Assembly: GCF_904831005.1 (NCBI RefSeq)
Contig: NZ_LR882982.1
Coordinates: 3,038,001 to 3,102,000, forward strand
DNA: 64,000 bases
Direction of reading: 5' to 3'
Origin: Microbacterium hydrocarbonoxydans
GTDB taxonomy: Bacteria > Actinomycetota > Actinomycetes > Actinomycetales > Microbacteriaceae
In this document: positions 26,727 through 34,426 of the stretch, in pieces
Position numbering within the stretch: position 1 is the stretch's first letter
Layout of the letters: every line of letters begins with the position of its first letter
Program-made: the position numbers and the translations under genes
The notes under the pieces: generated by a model
Databases searched by the model: none
Seen by the model: the letters and a program-made list of their open reading frames with translations, nothing else
What the model was told of the DNA's origin: nothing

Positions 26727-28205
26727 ATGAGCGAGTACGTCGAGGTGCAGACCGCCGCGGGGCGGGTCCGAGGGCGCTGGCGCCCGATCGCAGCAGGTCA
26801 CGGTGCCCCGAGGTCGGCCGCGTTCCTCGGCATCCCCTTCGCCGAGCCGCCCGTCGGAGAGCTGCGATTCGCTGCTCCGGTGCCCCATGCGGCATGGGAT
26901 GGAGTGCGTGATGCCCTCGCCTTCGGGGCGACCGCGCAGCGCGGCGATCAGGGAGAGACTCTCATCCCCGAGCCGAGTGTCGCGGGCGAATCGACCCTCA
27001 ACGTCAACGTCTTCACTCCCGAACCCGCCCCTGACCCTGCCGCCGCGGGACTCCCGGTGCTCGTCTGGATCCACGGCGGTGGCTTCACCTCGGGATCCCC
27101 CGCCAGCCCCTGGTACGACGGTCGCAGCTTCAACCGGGACGGCGTCGTCACCGTGACGATCTCGTACCGTCTCGGCTTCGAAGGCTTCGGGTGGATCGAC
27201 GGTGCACCGACGAACCGCGCCGTGCGCGACTGGCTGCTGGCGCTCGAATGGGTTCAACAGAACATCGCTGCCTTCGGGGGAGATCCCGCTCGCGTGACGA
27301 TCGCCGGACAGTCGGCCGGCGGCGGGGCCGTTCTCACCCTGCTGGGGATGCCGGGGGCGCAGCACCTGTTCCATGGGGTCTACGCGATCTCCGCGGCGCT
27401 CACCGACGTCGCATCCGGGCGATCCGAGGCGTTCGCCCGCGCGCTCGCCGCCTCTGCAGGGGTCGAGCCGACCGTGAGCGGATTCGGTGGCGTCGACGAG
27501 CTTCACCTGCTCGAACTGCAGAAGAGCGCCACACGGCTGAGCCCCAGCGGCATCGCGACGCTCGTCGACGCAGGGCTGCCGCTCGGTCCCGTGGTCGACG
27601 GCGACCTCATCGAGCGGCCCACGCGAGAATCCCTGCGCGCCGGTGTCGGTGCCGACAAGCCGCTCGTGCTCGGTGCCACCGACGACGAGTTCACGATGGT
27701 CTTCGGCGGAGCCGCCGCGACGGCGTTGAGGTGGGTTCCTCGTGCGACGCTGCTGAACCGTCTCGGGCTGCCGAAGAGCATCCGGGCCGACTACCTCGCC
27801 GACAACGCCGACATCGTGCGCCTGGGCAAGCCGCGCCTTGCGGGCAGGGTGCTCACCGACCGGATGTTCCGTGCCGACGTGCTCCGCGTCGCGGCAGACC
27901 GCGGCGATGCATCCACCTGGGTGTATCGGTTCTCGTGGCCCTCGGGGCGCTTCGGGTACGCCGAGCACTGTCTCGATGTGCCGTTCTTCTTCGACTGCCT
28001 CGACGGACCGTCGATGCAGGCGCTGGCCGGACCGAACCCGCCGCAGCAGCTCGCCGACGAGGTGCACGGCGCTGCGGTGTCGTTCGTCACCACGGGCGAC
28101 CCCGGCTGGCAGACCCATGAGGGAGATGCCGGAGTCGTGCGCGTGTACGACATGCCCACGCGCGACGTCGCCGATGCGTATCGGTCGGTGCGGTCGCTGG
28201 TCTGA
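26727..28205 (+). CDS. Type-B carboxylesterase
   Basis: 492-residue carboxylesterase/lipase of the type-B (cholinesterase-like) family, usual length. Seen: GIPFAEPPVGELRF, oxyanion loop VWIHGGGFTSGS, nucleophile elbow TIAGQSAGGGAVL with the catalytic Ser, LGATDDEFTMVF supplying the acid, and YAEHCLDVPFFFD with the catalytic His. No signal peptide, so probably intracellular ester hydrolysis; substrate unknown. ATG 26727 is preferred to the GTG three bases upstream. It is followed by a 411-bp repeat-filled gap. Confidence 0.92.
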   Translation: MSEYVEVQTAAGRVRGRWRPIAAGHGAPRSAAFLGIPFAEPPVGELRFAAPVPHAAWDGVRDALAFGATAQRGDQGETLIPEPSVAGESTLNVNVFTPEPAPDPAAAGLPVLVWIHGGGFTSGSPASPWYDGRSFNRDGVVTVTISYRLGFEGFGWIDGAPTNRAVRDWLLALEWVQQNIAAFGGDPARVTIAGQSAGGGAVLTLLGMPGAQHLFHGVYAISAALTDVASGRSEAFARALAASAGVEPTVSGFGGVDELHLLELQKSATRLSPSGIATLVDAGLPLGPVVDGDLIERPTRESLRAGVGADKPLVLGATDDEFTMVFGGAAATALRWVPRATLLNRLGLPKSIRADYLADNADIVRLGKPRLAGRVLTDRMFRADVLRVAADRGDASTWVYRFSWPSGRFGYAEHCLDVPFFFDCLDGPSMQALAGPNPPQQLADEVHGAAVSFVTTGDPGWQTHEGDAGVVRVYDMPTRDVADAYRSVRSLV

Positions 28206-28245
28206 GGCGACTGCTCGCCGCTCTCGCGTTCGTCCCCTTTTCTGC

Positions 28246-28372
28246 CTTCCCTGTCTCCCTGCCTTCCCTGTCTTCCCTGTCTTCCCTGCCTTCCCTGTCT
28301 TCCCTGCCTTCCCTGTCTTCCCTGCCTTCCCTGTCTTCCCTGTCTTCCCTGTCTTCCCTGTCTTCCCTGTCG
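28246..28372. repeat. 10-bp minisatellite (CTTCCCTGYC), about 12-13 copies
   Basis: A run of 10-bp units CTTCCCTGTC or CTTCCCTGCC, strongly pyrimidine-biased on the plus strand, directly after the carboxylesterase gene and directly before the first 74-bp inverted-repeat pair. The unit is not a multiple of three and no real gene spans it, so copy-number change would not alter a protein. Base composition differs sharply from the surroundings. Confidence 0.9.
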
Positions 28373-28377
28373 GAATT

Positions 28378-28525
28378 TGGCACCTGTTGTCGGAATTCCT
28401 CGCGGATAGCGACCACAGGTGCCAACTCTGTGCGGCGCGGCCCATCCGGTGTGGCGCCTGTTGTCGGAATTCCTCGCGGATAGCGACCACAGGTGCCAAC
28501 TCTGTGCGGCGCAGCCCTGGCGCAC
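28378..28525. repeat. Two 74-bp direct repeats, each with a 15-bp inverted repeat (left flank)
   Basis: Two 74-bp units starting at 28378 and 28452. Each contains TGGCACCTGTTGTCG (first unit 28378-28392; TGGCGCCTG in the second) and the inverted CGACCACAGGTGCCA (first unit 28410-28424), a possible stem of 14 of 15 pairs around a 17-bp core. The same element lies in opposite orientation at 29673-29820, on the other side of the DUF559 gene. Together with the minisatellite it fills the 28206-28616 gap. Confidence 0.9.
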
Positions 28526-28616
28526 TCTTCGTGCACACAAGGTCGATGTGAGGCGTCGTCCACAACGGGTGTGCCGCCCGCCCGGCAGAGGGGCCGGTTG
28601 CGGGCACCATCGCCTC

Positions 28617-29609
28617 ATGTCGCGTCATCCCACACCTCTTCCCGCCTCGCTCGGACGCGTGTTCACTCCAGAACAGGCGCGCGCAGCCGGAGTGAGCCCG
28701 CGCCGACTCCGAGCGCAGGATCTCGAGCACCTGCACCGCGGGCTGATGGTCGTCACCCCGGATGTCGCGGACGAGGGGATGCGCGCAGAAGACGCCGATA
28801 CGCCGCTGGCCCGTGATCGAGCTCAGCGCAGAGAGATGCGTCGTCGGGCTGAGCTGTACCGGCCCCTCATGGTGCGCCATGCGTTCTTCGTCGGTCGCAC
28901 GGCGGCCGGATTCTGGGGGCTCCCGGTCGACTGCTCGGGCGAACTCGAGGTGGGGGTCGCTGCTCCTCATCGTGCTCCGCGTAGATCGCGCATCGCGGGA
29001 CGCCAGGTCGCCGCGACGCTCGTGTCGGTGCGTCAGCTCGACGGCTTCGCTGTGGCGAGTCCGGCATCCACCTGGGCGATGCTGGCGACGGATCTTTCTG
29101 TGCGCGAGCTCGTGCAGGTCGGCGACGCGCTGGTGCGCATTCCCAGGGACGGCCTCGCACGACTCAGGCGAGACCTCAGACTGTGTTCCGTCGAGCAGCT
29201 TCGCGCCGCGATCGACGCAGGACGACGGCATGGTGCAGAGCGTCTTCGAGCGGCGATCGAGGCGATCCGCGTGGGAAGCGCGTCGCCGCTGGAGACGGAC
29301 TGCCGCCTCGACGCTGCGACAGACTGCCTCCCGGAACCGACTCTCGATGTAGAGATCCGTGATGCCCGGGGTCGACTTCTCGGCGTGACCGAGATCGCTT
29401 ACCCGGAGTTCGGAGTGCTCGTCGAAGTCGAGGGCGATCATCACCGCACGTCACGCGATCAGTGGCACCGCGACATCGAGAAGTATGCGGCCTACGCGAT
29501 CGAGGGGTATGAGGTCGTTCGTCTCACATCCGACCACATCCGAGGGCCGCATCCGATGGCGACCGCACTCATCCGTGATGCGCTGGTGCGCCGCGGCTGG
29601 CGCCCCTGA
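28617..29609 (+). CDS. DUF559/AbiEi-like protein, possible PD-(D/E)XK nuclease fold
   Basis: 330 residues. N-terminal part (about 1-60; GRVFTPEQARAAGVSPRRLR then LEHLHRGLMVV) resembles the winged helix of AbiEi-type IV antitoxins. The middle (about 85-200) resembles the AbiEi C-terminal region (FFVGRTAAGFWGLPV, ASPASTWAMLATDLSVRELV). The last ~100 residues resemble DUF559/Vsr-like endonuclease folds: EIAYPEFGVLVEVEGDHHRT, then EKYAAYAIEGYEVVRLTSDH. Acidic residues in VEVEGD could be catalytic. Such proteins are common in Microbacteriaceae without assigned function. No partner toxin is adjacent. It is enclosed by oppositely oriented 74-bp repeats. CACCAT 6 nt before the ATG is a weak -10. Confidence 0.75.
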   Translation: MSRHPTPLPASLGRVFTPEQARAAGVSPRRLRAQDLEHLHRGLMVVTPDVADEGMRAEDADTPLARDRAQRREMRRRAELYRPLMVRHAFFVGRTAAGFWGLPVDCSGELEVGVAAPHRAPRRSRIAGRQVAATLVSVRQLDGFAVASPASTWAMLATDLSVRELVQVGDALVRIPRDGLARLRRDLRLCSVEQLRAAIDAGRRHGAERLRAAIEAIRVGSASPLETDCRLDAATDCLPEPTLDVEIRDARGRLLGVTEIAYPEFGVLVEVEGDHHRTSRDQWHRDIEKYAAYAIEGYEVVRLTSDHIRGPHPMATALIRDALVRRGWRP

Positions 29610-29650
29610 CGCCCCTGACGCCCCTGGGCCCCTGAGGCCCCTGGGGCTCC
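29580..29650. repeat. Short GACGCCCCT-type tandem repeats
   Basis: About five 9-bp units of the type CGCCCCTGA/CGCCCCTGG run across the last codons and stop of the DUF559 gene into the intergenic region, suggesting that the 3' end of the gene was built by repeat slippage. Confidence 0.7.
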
Positions 29651-29672
29651 GACGGTCGCGACGCCGCTGAGT

Positions 29673-29820
29673 TGGCACCTGTGGTCGCAATTCGGGCTTT
29701 GATCCGACAACAGGTGCCATATGAACTGGTCCCGACGCCGCTGAGTTGGCACCTGTGGTCGCAATTCGGGCTCCGATCCGACAACAGGTGCCATATGAAC
29801 TGATCGCGACGCCGAACCCC
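29673..29820. repeat. Two 74-bp direct repeats with 15-bp inverted repeats (right flank, opposite orientation)
   Basis: Units begin at 29673 and 29747, again with a 74-bp period: TGGCACCTGTGGTCG, a core of about 17 bp, then CGACAACAGGTGCCA. Read on the minus strand, the arm variants and the outer sequence (GGTGCCAACTC...GCGGCG) match the left-flank element, so the two pairs face each other across the DUF559 gene. The rest of the 29610-29925 gap holds CG-rich tandem units of about 13-15 bp (GACGCCGAACCCC, 29808-29900). Confidence 0.9.
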
Positions 29821-29925
29821 GCGCGACGCCGAACCCCGACGACGAACCCCGACGCCGAACCCCACCCGACGCCGAACCCCGCCCGACGCCTAACCTCGCG
29901 CGACGAGGAACACAGCACGAACGCG

Positions 29926-30273
29926 TCAGGCGATGTAGACCTTGCGCAGTGTCTCGGTCACCGTCCACGCGGTGCGCTGACCGGCGGCCAACCGCACGAC
30001 AGATCCTGGACCGACCTCGATCGCCGGCAGGGCGGGCTCGACGAACTCGATCCGCGCCCGACCCGCCAGCACCACGAAGACCTCGTCGGCCTCGGTGTCG
30101 GATGCCGTGCCGGGCGTCATCTCCCAGATGCCGACCTCCACCTCGCCGAGCGTCGCCAGCGCCTGCACCGCCGTCGTCGGGCGACCGATCAGCACGTCCT
30201 CCACGGGCAGCGGCGCGTGGTCGAGCGAGAGCGCCGCAGCATCCACTCCCGCTCCCGGCCCGAGCTCGCTCAC
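29926..30273 (-). CDS. Cupin-domain protein
   Basis: 115-residue single-domain cupin from a GTG at 30273 that overlaps the oxidoreductase stop (GTGA). Seen: GIWEMTPGTASDTEADEVFVVLAGRA, corresponding to cupin motif 1 with Glu but without the classical His pair, and IEVGPGSVVRLAAGQRTAWTV for motif 2. It is close to the cupin_3/ethanolamine-utilisation EutQ-like group often fused or linked to FAD oxidoreductases of amine catabolism. The function is unknown; it may bind a product or metal. The longer in-frame extension to 31428 lies over the oxidoreductase gene and is rejected. Confidence 0.85.
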   Translation of the reverse strand: MSELGPGAGVDAAALSLDHAPLPVEDVLIGRPTTAVQALATLGEVEVGIWEMTPGTASDTEADEVFVVLAGRARIEFVEPALPAIEVGPGSVVRLAAGQRTAWTVTETLRKVYIA

Positions 30274-31676
30274 GAGTCGAACCCCATGCCGACGGCATCC
30301 AGCGTCTTGAGGAACAGGTTGCGCTTGCCCTCGTTGTGATCGGCCCGGTTCATCGCGGCACGCACGAGGTTGACGCCGATCGAGGCGACGGGCTCGGGCG
30401 GGAAGGGGATGGGCTTCTCGCGCACCATCGCGAGTTCGGTGCGCTCGGTCGGCTGACCCGAGAGCTTGTCGAGCATCACGTCGGCCGCGAAGCGCGCAGC
30501 GCCGACGCCGAGTCCGGTGAACCCGGTCGCATAGGTCACGCGACCTGCGCGGGCGGTGCCGAAGAACGCGCAGAAGCGGCTCGACGAGTCGATCGCACCG
30601 GCCCAGCGGTGCGTGAAGCGCAGCCCTTCGAGCTGCGGGAAGGTCGTGAAGAAGTGCGATGCCAGCTTGCGGTGGCTCTCGGCGCGGTCCTCGTACTCGG
30701 GGCGCACCTTTCCTCCGAAGTGGTAGACCGCGTCGTATCCGCCGAACAGGATGCGGTTGTCGGCCGTGAGCCGGTAGTAGTGGAACTGGTTGGCGCTGTC
30801 GGCCAGGCCCTGTCGGTTCGACCAGCCGATCGAGTCCCGCTGCTCGTCGGTGAGCGGCTCGGTCATCAGGACGTAGTCGTATACCGGCACCGTCATCAGT
30901 CGATTGCGCTTCAGCAGAGATGGGAAGACGTTCGTGGCGAGCGCCACGGCATCCGCGCGCACCTGCCCGCCGTCCCGTGTGACGAGCGTGATCGGACCCG
31001 ATCCGTCGCCGACCACGTCGCGCACGAGCGAGTGCTCGTAGATCTCCACGCCCAGCTCGACCGCGACGCGAGCCAGCTCGAGACCGAGCTTGGCCGGATG
31101 CACGAGGGCGCAGGAGTCCCGCTCCCATGCGCCGGCGAGGAACGTGTCGGAGTGCACCTCGGCCTGCACCGCCTCGCGGTCGAGGAAGCCCTCCTCCTCG
31201 CGCAGCCATTCGACCTGGTGCGGTTCGACGGCCACGGCGAGCTGCCCCGTGCGCTCGAAGTCGACCTCCATGCCATAGCGCTTCACGGTCTCTTCGATGC
31301 CGTCGAGGTTCTCGATCCCCAGCTCCTCCAGGCGATCGATCTCTTCGGGCCAGCGGGTCAGCCCGTTCTCGTGGCCGTGAGTGAGGCTGGCCTCGCAGAA
31401 TCCTCCGTTGCGGCCGGATGCGGCCCACGCGATGCGCGACGCCTCGAGCAGCACGACGCGGCGCTGAGGGTCGCGCTCCTTGGCGCGCACGGCCGTCCAG
31501 AGCCCGGCGTAACCGCCGCCGACGATCGCGAGGTCGGCCGTGATGCTCGCGGTGAGCGACGGATGCGAGACGCGCTCGACGTCATCGAGCCAGAACACGC
31601 TGAGGGCCGTGTCGCGCAGCGACGCGTCGATCACGGCATCCGCGGGGCGGCGACGTTCGAAGACGGTGGTTCCCAT
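30270..31676 (-). CDS. FAD-dependent amine oxidoreductase (DAO family, PuuB-like)
   Basis: 468-residue D-amino-acid-oxidase-fold flavoprotein. Seen: FAD-binding ADLAIVGGGYAGLWTAVRAK near residue 50, VVLLEASRIAWAASGRNGGF, a substrate domain, YYRLTADNRILFGGYDAVYH, and C-terminal YATGFTGLGVGAARFAADVM, all typical of gamma-glutamylputrescine oxidase-like enzymes. It likely oxidises an amine or N-methyl amino acid. ATG 31676 is preferred over GTG 31682 because GGAG lies 5 nt upstream. It lies downstream of an Lrp-type regulator in the same direction, with a cupin gene overlapping its end; polyamine catabolism is a reasonable inference. Confidence 0.87.
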   Translation of the reverse strand: MGTTVFERRRPADAVIDASLRDTALSVFWLDDVERVSHPSLTASITADLAIVGGGYAGLWTAVRAKERDPQRRVVLLEASRIAWAASGRNGGFCEASLTHGHENGLTRWPEEIDRLEELGIENLDGIEETVKRYGMEVDFERTGQLAVAVEPHQVEWLREEEGFLDREAVQAEVHSDTFLAGAWERDSCALVHPAKLGLELARVAVELGVEIYEHSLVRDVVGDGSGPITLVTRDGGQVRADAVALATNVFPSLLKRNRLMTVPVYDYVLMTEPLTDEQRDSIGWSNRQGLADSANQFHYYRLTADNRILFGGYDAVYHFGGKVRPEYEDRAESHRKLASHFFTTFPQLEGLRFTHRWAGAIDSSSRFCAFFGTARAGRVTYATGFTGLGVGAARFAADVMLDKLSGQPTERTELAMVREKPIPFPPEPVASIGVNLVRAAMNRADHNEGKRNLFLKTLDAVGMGFDS

Positions 31677-31704
31677 GATCACTCCTGCTCTCCGAGCCCG
31701 CGCC

Positions 31705-32172
31705 TCAGCGCGTGCCCCAGTTGTAGAGGTCCTTGTAGAGCCCGGCGTAGAGCAGGCTCTCGGTGTGCGTCACGCCGGGGATCGTGCGGATGCGCGTGGC
31801 GATGAGGTCGAGCAGATCCGCGTCGCTCTCGCAGACGGCCTCGACGAGGATGTCGAAGGTGCCGAGGGTGGCGACCACGTACGCGAGCTCGGTGATCTTC
31901 GTCAGCTCCTCCGCGACGAGTCGCGGGTCGCCGGTCACGCGGATGCCGATCATCGACATGCGGTGGAAGCCGAGCTGCATCGGATCCGTGACGGCGACGA
32001 TCTGGATGATCCCCGCCTCGGTCATGCGCTGCACGCGCTGACGTGCGGCAGCCTCGCTCAGGCCCACCTCGCGGCCGATCTCGGCGTACGGACGTCGTCC
32101 GTCCTCCTGGAGGAGCTCGATGATGCGCTTCGAGATGTCGTCCAGCGCGGGCTGCTTCCGAGGAGTGCTCAT
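31705..32172 (-). CDS. Lrp/AsnC-family transcriptional regulator
   Basis: 155-residue feast/famine regulator: N-terminal helix-turn-helix (LDDISKRIIELLQEDGRRPY then GREVGLSEAAARQRVQRM) and C-terminal RAM ligand domain (FHRMSMIGIRVTGDP, VVATLGTFDILVEAVCESD, TESLLYAGLYKDLYNWG). The C-terminal YKDLYNWGTR is typical of the actinobacterial group linked to amine oxidation genes. Probably senses an amino acid or amine and controls the downstream oxidoreductase and cupin genes. Promoter seen at 32179-32207; the transcript is likely leaderless. Confidence 0.92.
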   Translation of the reverse strand: MSTPRKQPALDDISKRIIELLQEDGRRPYAEIGREVGLSEAAARQRVQRMTEAGIIQIVAVTDPMQLGFHRMSMIGIRVTGDPRLVAEELTKITELAYVVATLGTFDILVEAVCESDADLLDLIATRIRTIPGVTHTESLLYAGLYKDLYNWGTR

Positions 32173-32178
32173 AGGAGG

Positions 32179-32207
32179 ATATTGACAGCGCGGGCAGGGA
32201 TTGGCAA
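32179..32207 (-). promoter_or_regulatory. Promoter of the Lrp gene (leaderless)
   Basis: On the minus strand: -35 TTGCCA (32202-32207), 17-bp spacer, -10 CAATAT (32179-32184), then 6 nt to the ATG at 32172. The GGAGG visible here is on the plus strand and is not a ribosome binding site for this gene. Confidence 0.65.
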
Positions 32208-32346
32208 CTGATTCCGTCGTTTTGAGCTGACCACACTTTCGTAATCGCGGTATGCCGATAGCGCGCGTGACTGTGGGCGCCTAAGGCCCTCGACCGGTGA
32301 GACGCGATGTGTCATGCTGGGCGAGCATCATTCCGGGGGGATCACC

Positions 32347-33495
32347 ATGGCACGACCGCTCGCAGGCCCGCAGACACTGCTGCGTACGCTGAACGGGCGC
32401 GCGATCCTCGAGACGCTGGCTCGCCGAGGGCCCCTCACCCGCACCGAGCTGATGGCCGAGACAGGGCTGTCGCGCACGGCCGTCACGCAGGTGCTCCGGA
32501 TGCTGGAGAGCGTGGATGCGGTGGCTCCGGCCGGTGTCGACCGCGAGACGCGCGGGCCCGCAGCCGGCCTGGTCGCGCTGCATCCCCAGCTCGGATTCGC
32601 CGCTGCGGTCCATGTCGACGGGCAGGGCGCGCACGTCGTGCTGGTCGACCCGACCGGCGTGGTCAGGGCCGAGCACTATGCGCCGTTCGCGCCTCACGTC
32701 GAACGCGTCGAACTCATCGCCGGACTCGTCGAGACCTGCCTGCGCTCCGTGCAGGGACCACTGCACCTCGTGCTCGCAGGCGTTCCGGGAATCGTGTCGG
32801 CCGATGGCGCCGTCCGCGACGACGAGGGGCCCGACGGCGGTGCGTTCCGCTGCGCCCTCGAGAAGCGGCTCGGCTGCCCCGTGCGCATCGAGAACGACGT
32901 CAACCTCGCAGCCCTGGCAGAGCTCACGTCGGGTTCCGGCGCCTCGCTCGCCAGTTTCGCGCTGCTGCTGCTCGATGAGGGGCTCGGTGCCGGCATCGTG
33001 ATCGACGGCTCCGTGCACCGTGGGTTCTCCGGCGTGGCCGGCGAGGTCATGTACCTGCCGCAGACCCCGGTGCCGATCGGCGCCCCTGTGCTCAGCGATG
33101 ACGTGGTGGGCGACCTCGCGCTCGCGCACGGACGCGACCCGCGAGCACCCATCGTGCAGCATCTCGACGCGGCCGCCGAGGGCGACGAAGCCGCGCAGGC
33201 CATGGTCGCCGAGATGGCGCGACGGCTGACTCTGGTGGCGGGCAGCATCGCGCTCGTGCTCGACCCCGAGGCGTTCATCCTGGCCGGCATCGCCGCGCAT
33301 CCGGTGCTCGTCGACGGTGTCTCTCGGGTGGCCGACGAACTCGCCGTGCGGCTGCCGTTGCGCTTCCTCGTCTCGTCCTTCGGCCCCGAAGCTCCTCTCG
33401 TGGGAGCGATCGGCGAAGCGGCCGGGGCTCTTCGGGCGACCGTGTTCGCCCAGCTCGTGCCCTCGGTCGAGCGATCCGCTGCGCGCAGGGCGTAG
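32347..33495 (+). CDS. ROK-family transcriptional repressor
   Basis: 382-residue NagC/XylR-type ROK protein. N-terminal winged helix (about 15-70; RGPLTRTELMAETGLSRTAV) and C-terminal sugar-kinase-like domain (LVLAGVPGIVSADGAV, VRIENDVNLAALAE, LLLLDEGLGAGIVIDG). The zinc-binding ROK cysteine motif is not seen. Usually binds a sugar or amino-sugar derivative. The next two genes, a ChbG-type deacetylase and a sugar transporter, are probably its targets and suggest an N-acetylated oligosaccharide as signal. ATG 32347 follows GGGGGA. Confidence 0.9.
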   Translation: MARPLAGPQTLLRTLNGRAILETLARRGPLTRTELMAETGLSRTAVTQVLRMLESVDAVAPAGVDRETRGPAAGLVALHPQLGFAAAVHVDGQGAHVVLVDPTGVVRAEHYAPFAPHVERVELIAGLVETCLRSVQGPLHLVLAGVPGIVSADGAVRDDEGPDGGAFRCALEKRLGCPVRIENDVNLAALAELTSGSGASLASFALLLLDEGLGAGIVIDGSVHRGFSGVAGEVMYLPQTPVPIGAPVLSDDVVGDLALAHGRDPRAPIVQHLDAAAEGDEAAQAMVAEMARRLTLVAGSIALVLDPEAFILAGIAAHPVLVDGVSRVADELAVRLPLRFLVSSFGPEAPLVGAIGEAAGALRATVFAQLVPSVERSAARRA

Positions 33496-33523
33496 CCGCC
33501 GAGCGGGCAGGACGGAACAGGAC

Positions 33524-34426
33524 ATGACCTCGAATCTCGCCGAACGGCTGGGGCTCGACCCCGGCGCCAGAGCGGTCATCATCAACGCAGACGACTTCGG
33601 CATGTGTCACGCAGCCAACACCGCCGTCTCCGGTCTGCTCGAGGCCGGGCACATCGACTCGACGACGCTCATGGTGCCGTGCGCGTGGGCGCCCGAGGCC
33701 ATGTCGTTCGCGGCCGCTCGCACCCACCTCGACGTCGGCGTGCACCTCGTGCTCACGAGCGAATGGACCGACTACCGCTGGCGTCCGCTGACCGGCACCG
33801 CGACCACGCTCGTCGACGGTGCGGGATGCTTCCCGGCAGACGCCCTGTCTGTCGAGCACCGCGCCTCGGAGGGCGACGTGGCCGAAGAGATCTCGGCGCA
33901 GCTGCGGGCCGCGCTCGATGCGGGGGTCGACGTCACGCACCTCGACAACCACATGGGCTCGGTGTACGGGCTTCTCACCGGGCGCGACTTCCTCGGCCCG
34001 GTGCTCGAGCTGGCGGCGCGCCACGGACTGCCCTTCCGCCTGCCGCGGGTGCTCGACGGTGCGGATGCCGCGCTGGCCGGACGCCTCGCGAAGGCCGGAG
34101 CCGCGGCCGATGCACTCGGCGTCGAGATCATCGACAGGCTGTGGACGCATCCGTTCGAGGAGGTTCCCGGCGAGAGCTACGAGCAGGTCCGCGACGGATT
34201 CTGCGCTCTGTTGCGGGCGGTGCCGGCGGGGGTCACCGAGATCTACCTGCATCCCATGGTCGACGACGACGAGTTGCGGGCCGTCGTGGACTTCGGAGCG
34301 GCGAAACGCGGACACGAGCTGCGCCTTCTCGCCGACCCGCTGGTGCGAGACGTCTTCGCCGACGAGGGGCTGGTGCGTCTCGGCTGGCGGGCGCTGCGCG
34401 ATCTGCAGAGGAGCCGTGCCGCATGA
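33524..34426 (+). CDS. ChbG/YdjC-family carbohydrate deacetylase
   Basis: 300-residue ChbG/YdjC-family protein, metal-dependent deacetylases acting on N-acetylated oligosaccharides such as diacetylchitobiose. Seen: metal motif IINADDFGMCHAAN, LDVGVHLVLTSEW with a conserved His, VTHLDNHMGSVYG with the second His pair, and YLHPMVDD near the C-terminus. The following sugar transporter overlaps it by 4 bp. With the ROK regulator upstream this makes an uptake/deacetylation unit for an amino-sugar oligosaccharide; substrate inferred. Confidence 0.9.
   Translation: MTSNLAERLGLDPGARAVIINADDFGMCHAANTAVSGLLEAGHIDSTTLMVPCAWAPEAMSFAAARTHLDVGVHLVLTSEWTDYRWRPLTGTATTLVDGAGCFPADALSVEHRASEGDVAEEISAQLRAALDAGVDVTHLDNHMGSVYGLLTGRDFLGPVLELAARHGLPFRLPRVLDGADAALAGRLAKAGAAADALGVEIIDRLWTHPFEEVPGESYEQVRDGFCALLRAVPAGVTEIYLHPMVDDDELRAVVDFGAAKRGHELRLLADPLVRDVFADEGLVRLGWRALRDLQRSRAA

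Noticed and set aside
28087..28618. Minus-strand frames encoding Gly-Arg-Gln or Gly-Lys-Thr repeats
   Set aside because: Produced by the 10-bp minisatellite; no start signal, and the frame depends on repeat number.
25672..29609. Restriction-modification pair of the methyltransferase and the DUF559-like gene
   Set aside because: An esterase gene, a minisatellite and the repeat flank separate them by 2 kb; the DUF559-like protein has an AbiEi-type N-terminus and is framed by its own repeats.
29926..31428. 500-residue cupin gene
   Set aside because: The extra 385 residues are an out-of-frame reading of the flavoenzyme gene; the cupin starts at GTG 30273 with a 4-bp overlap.
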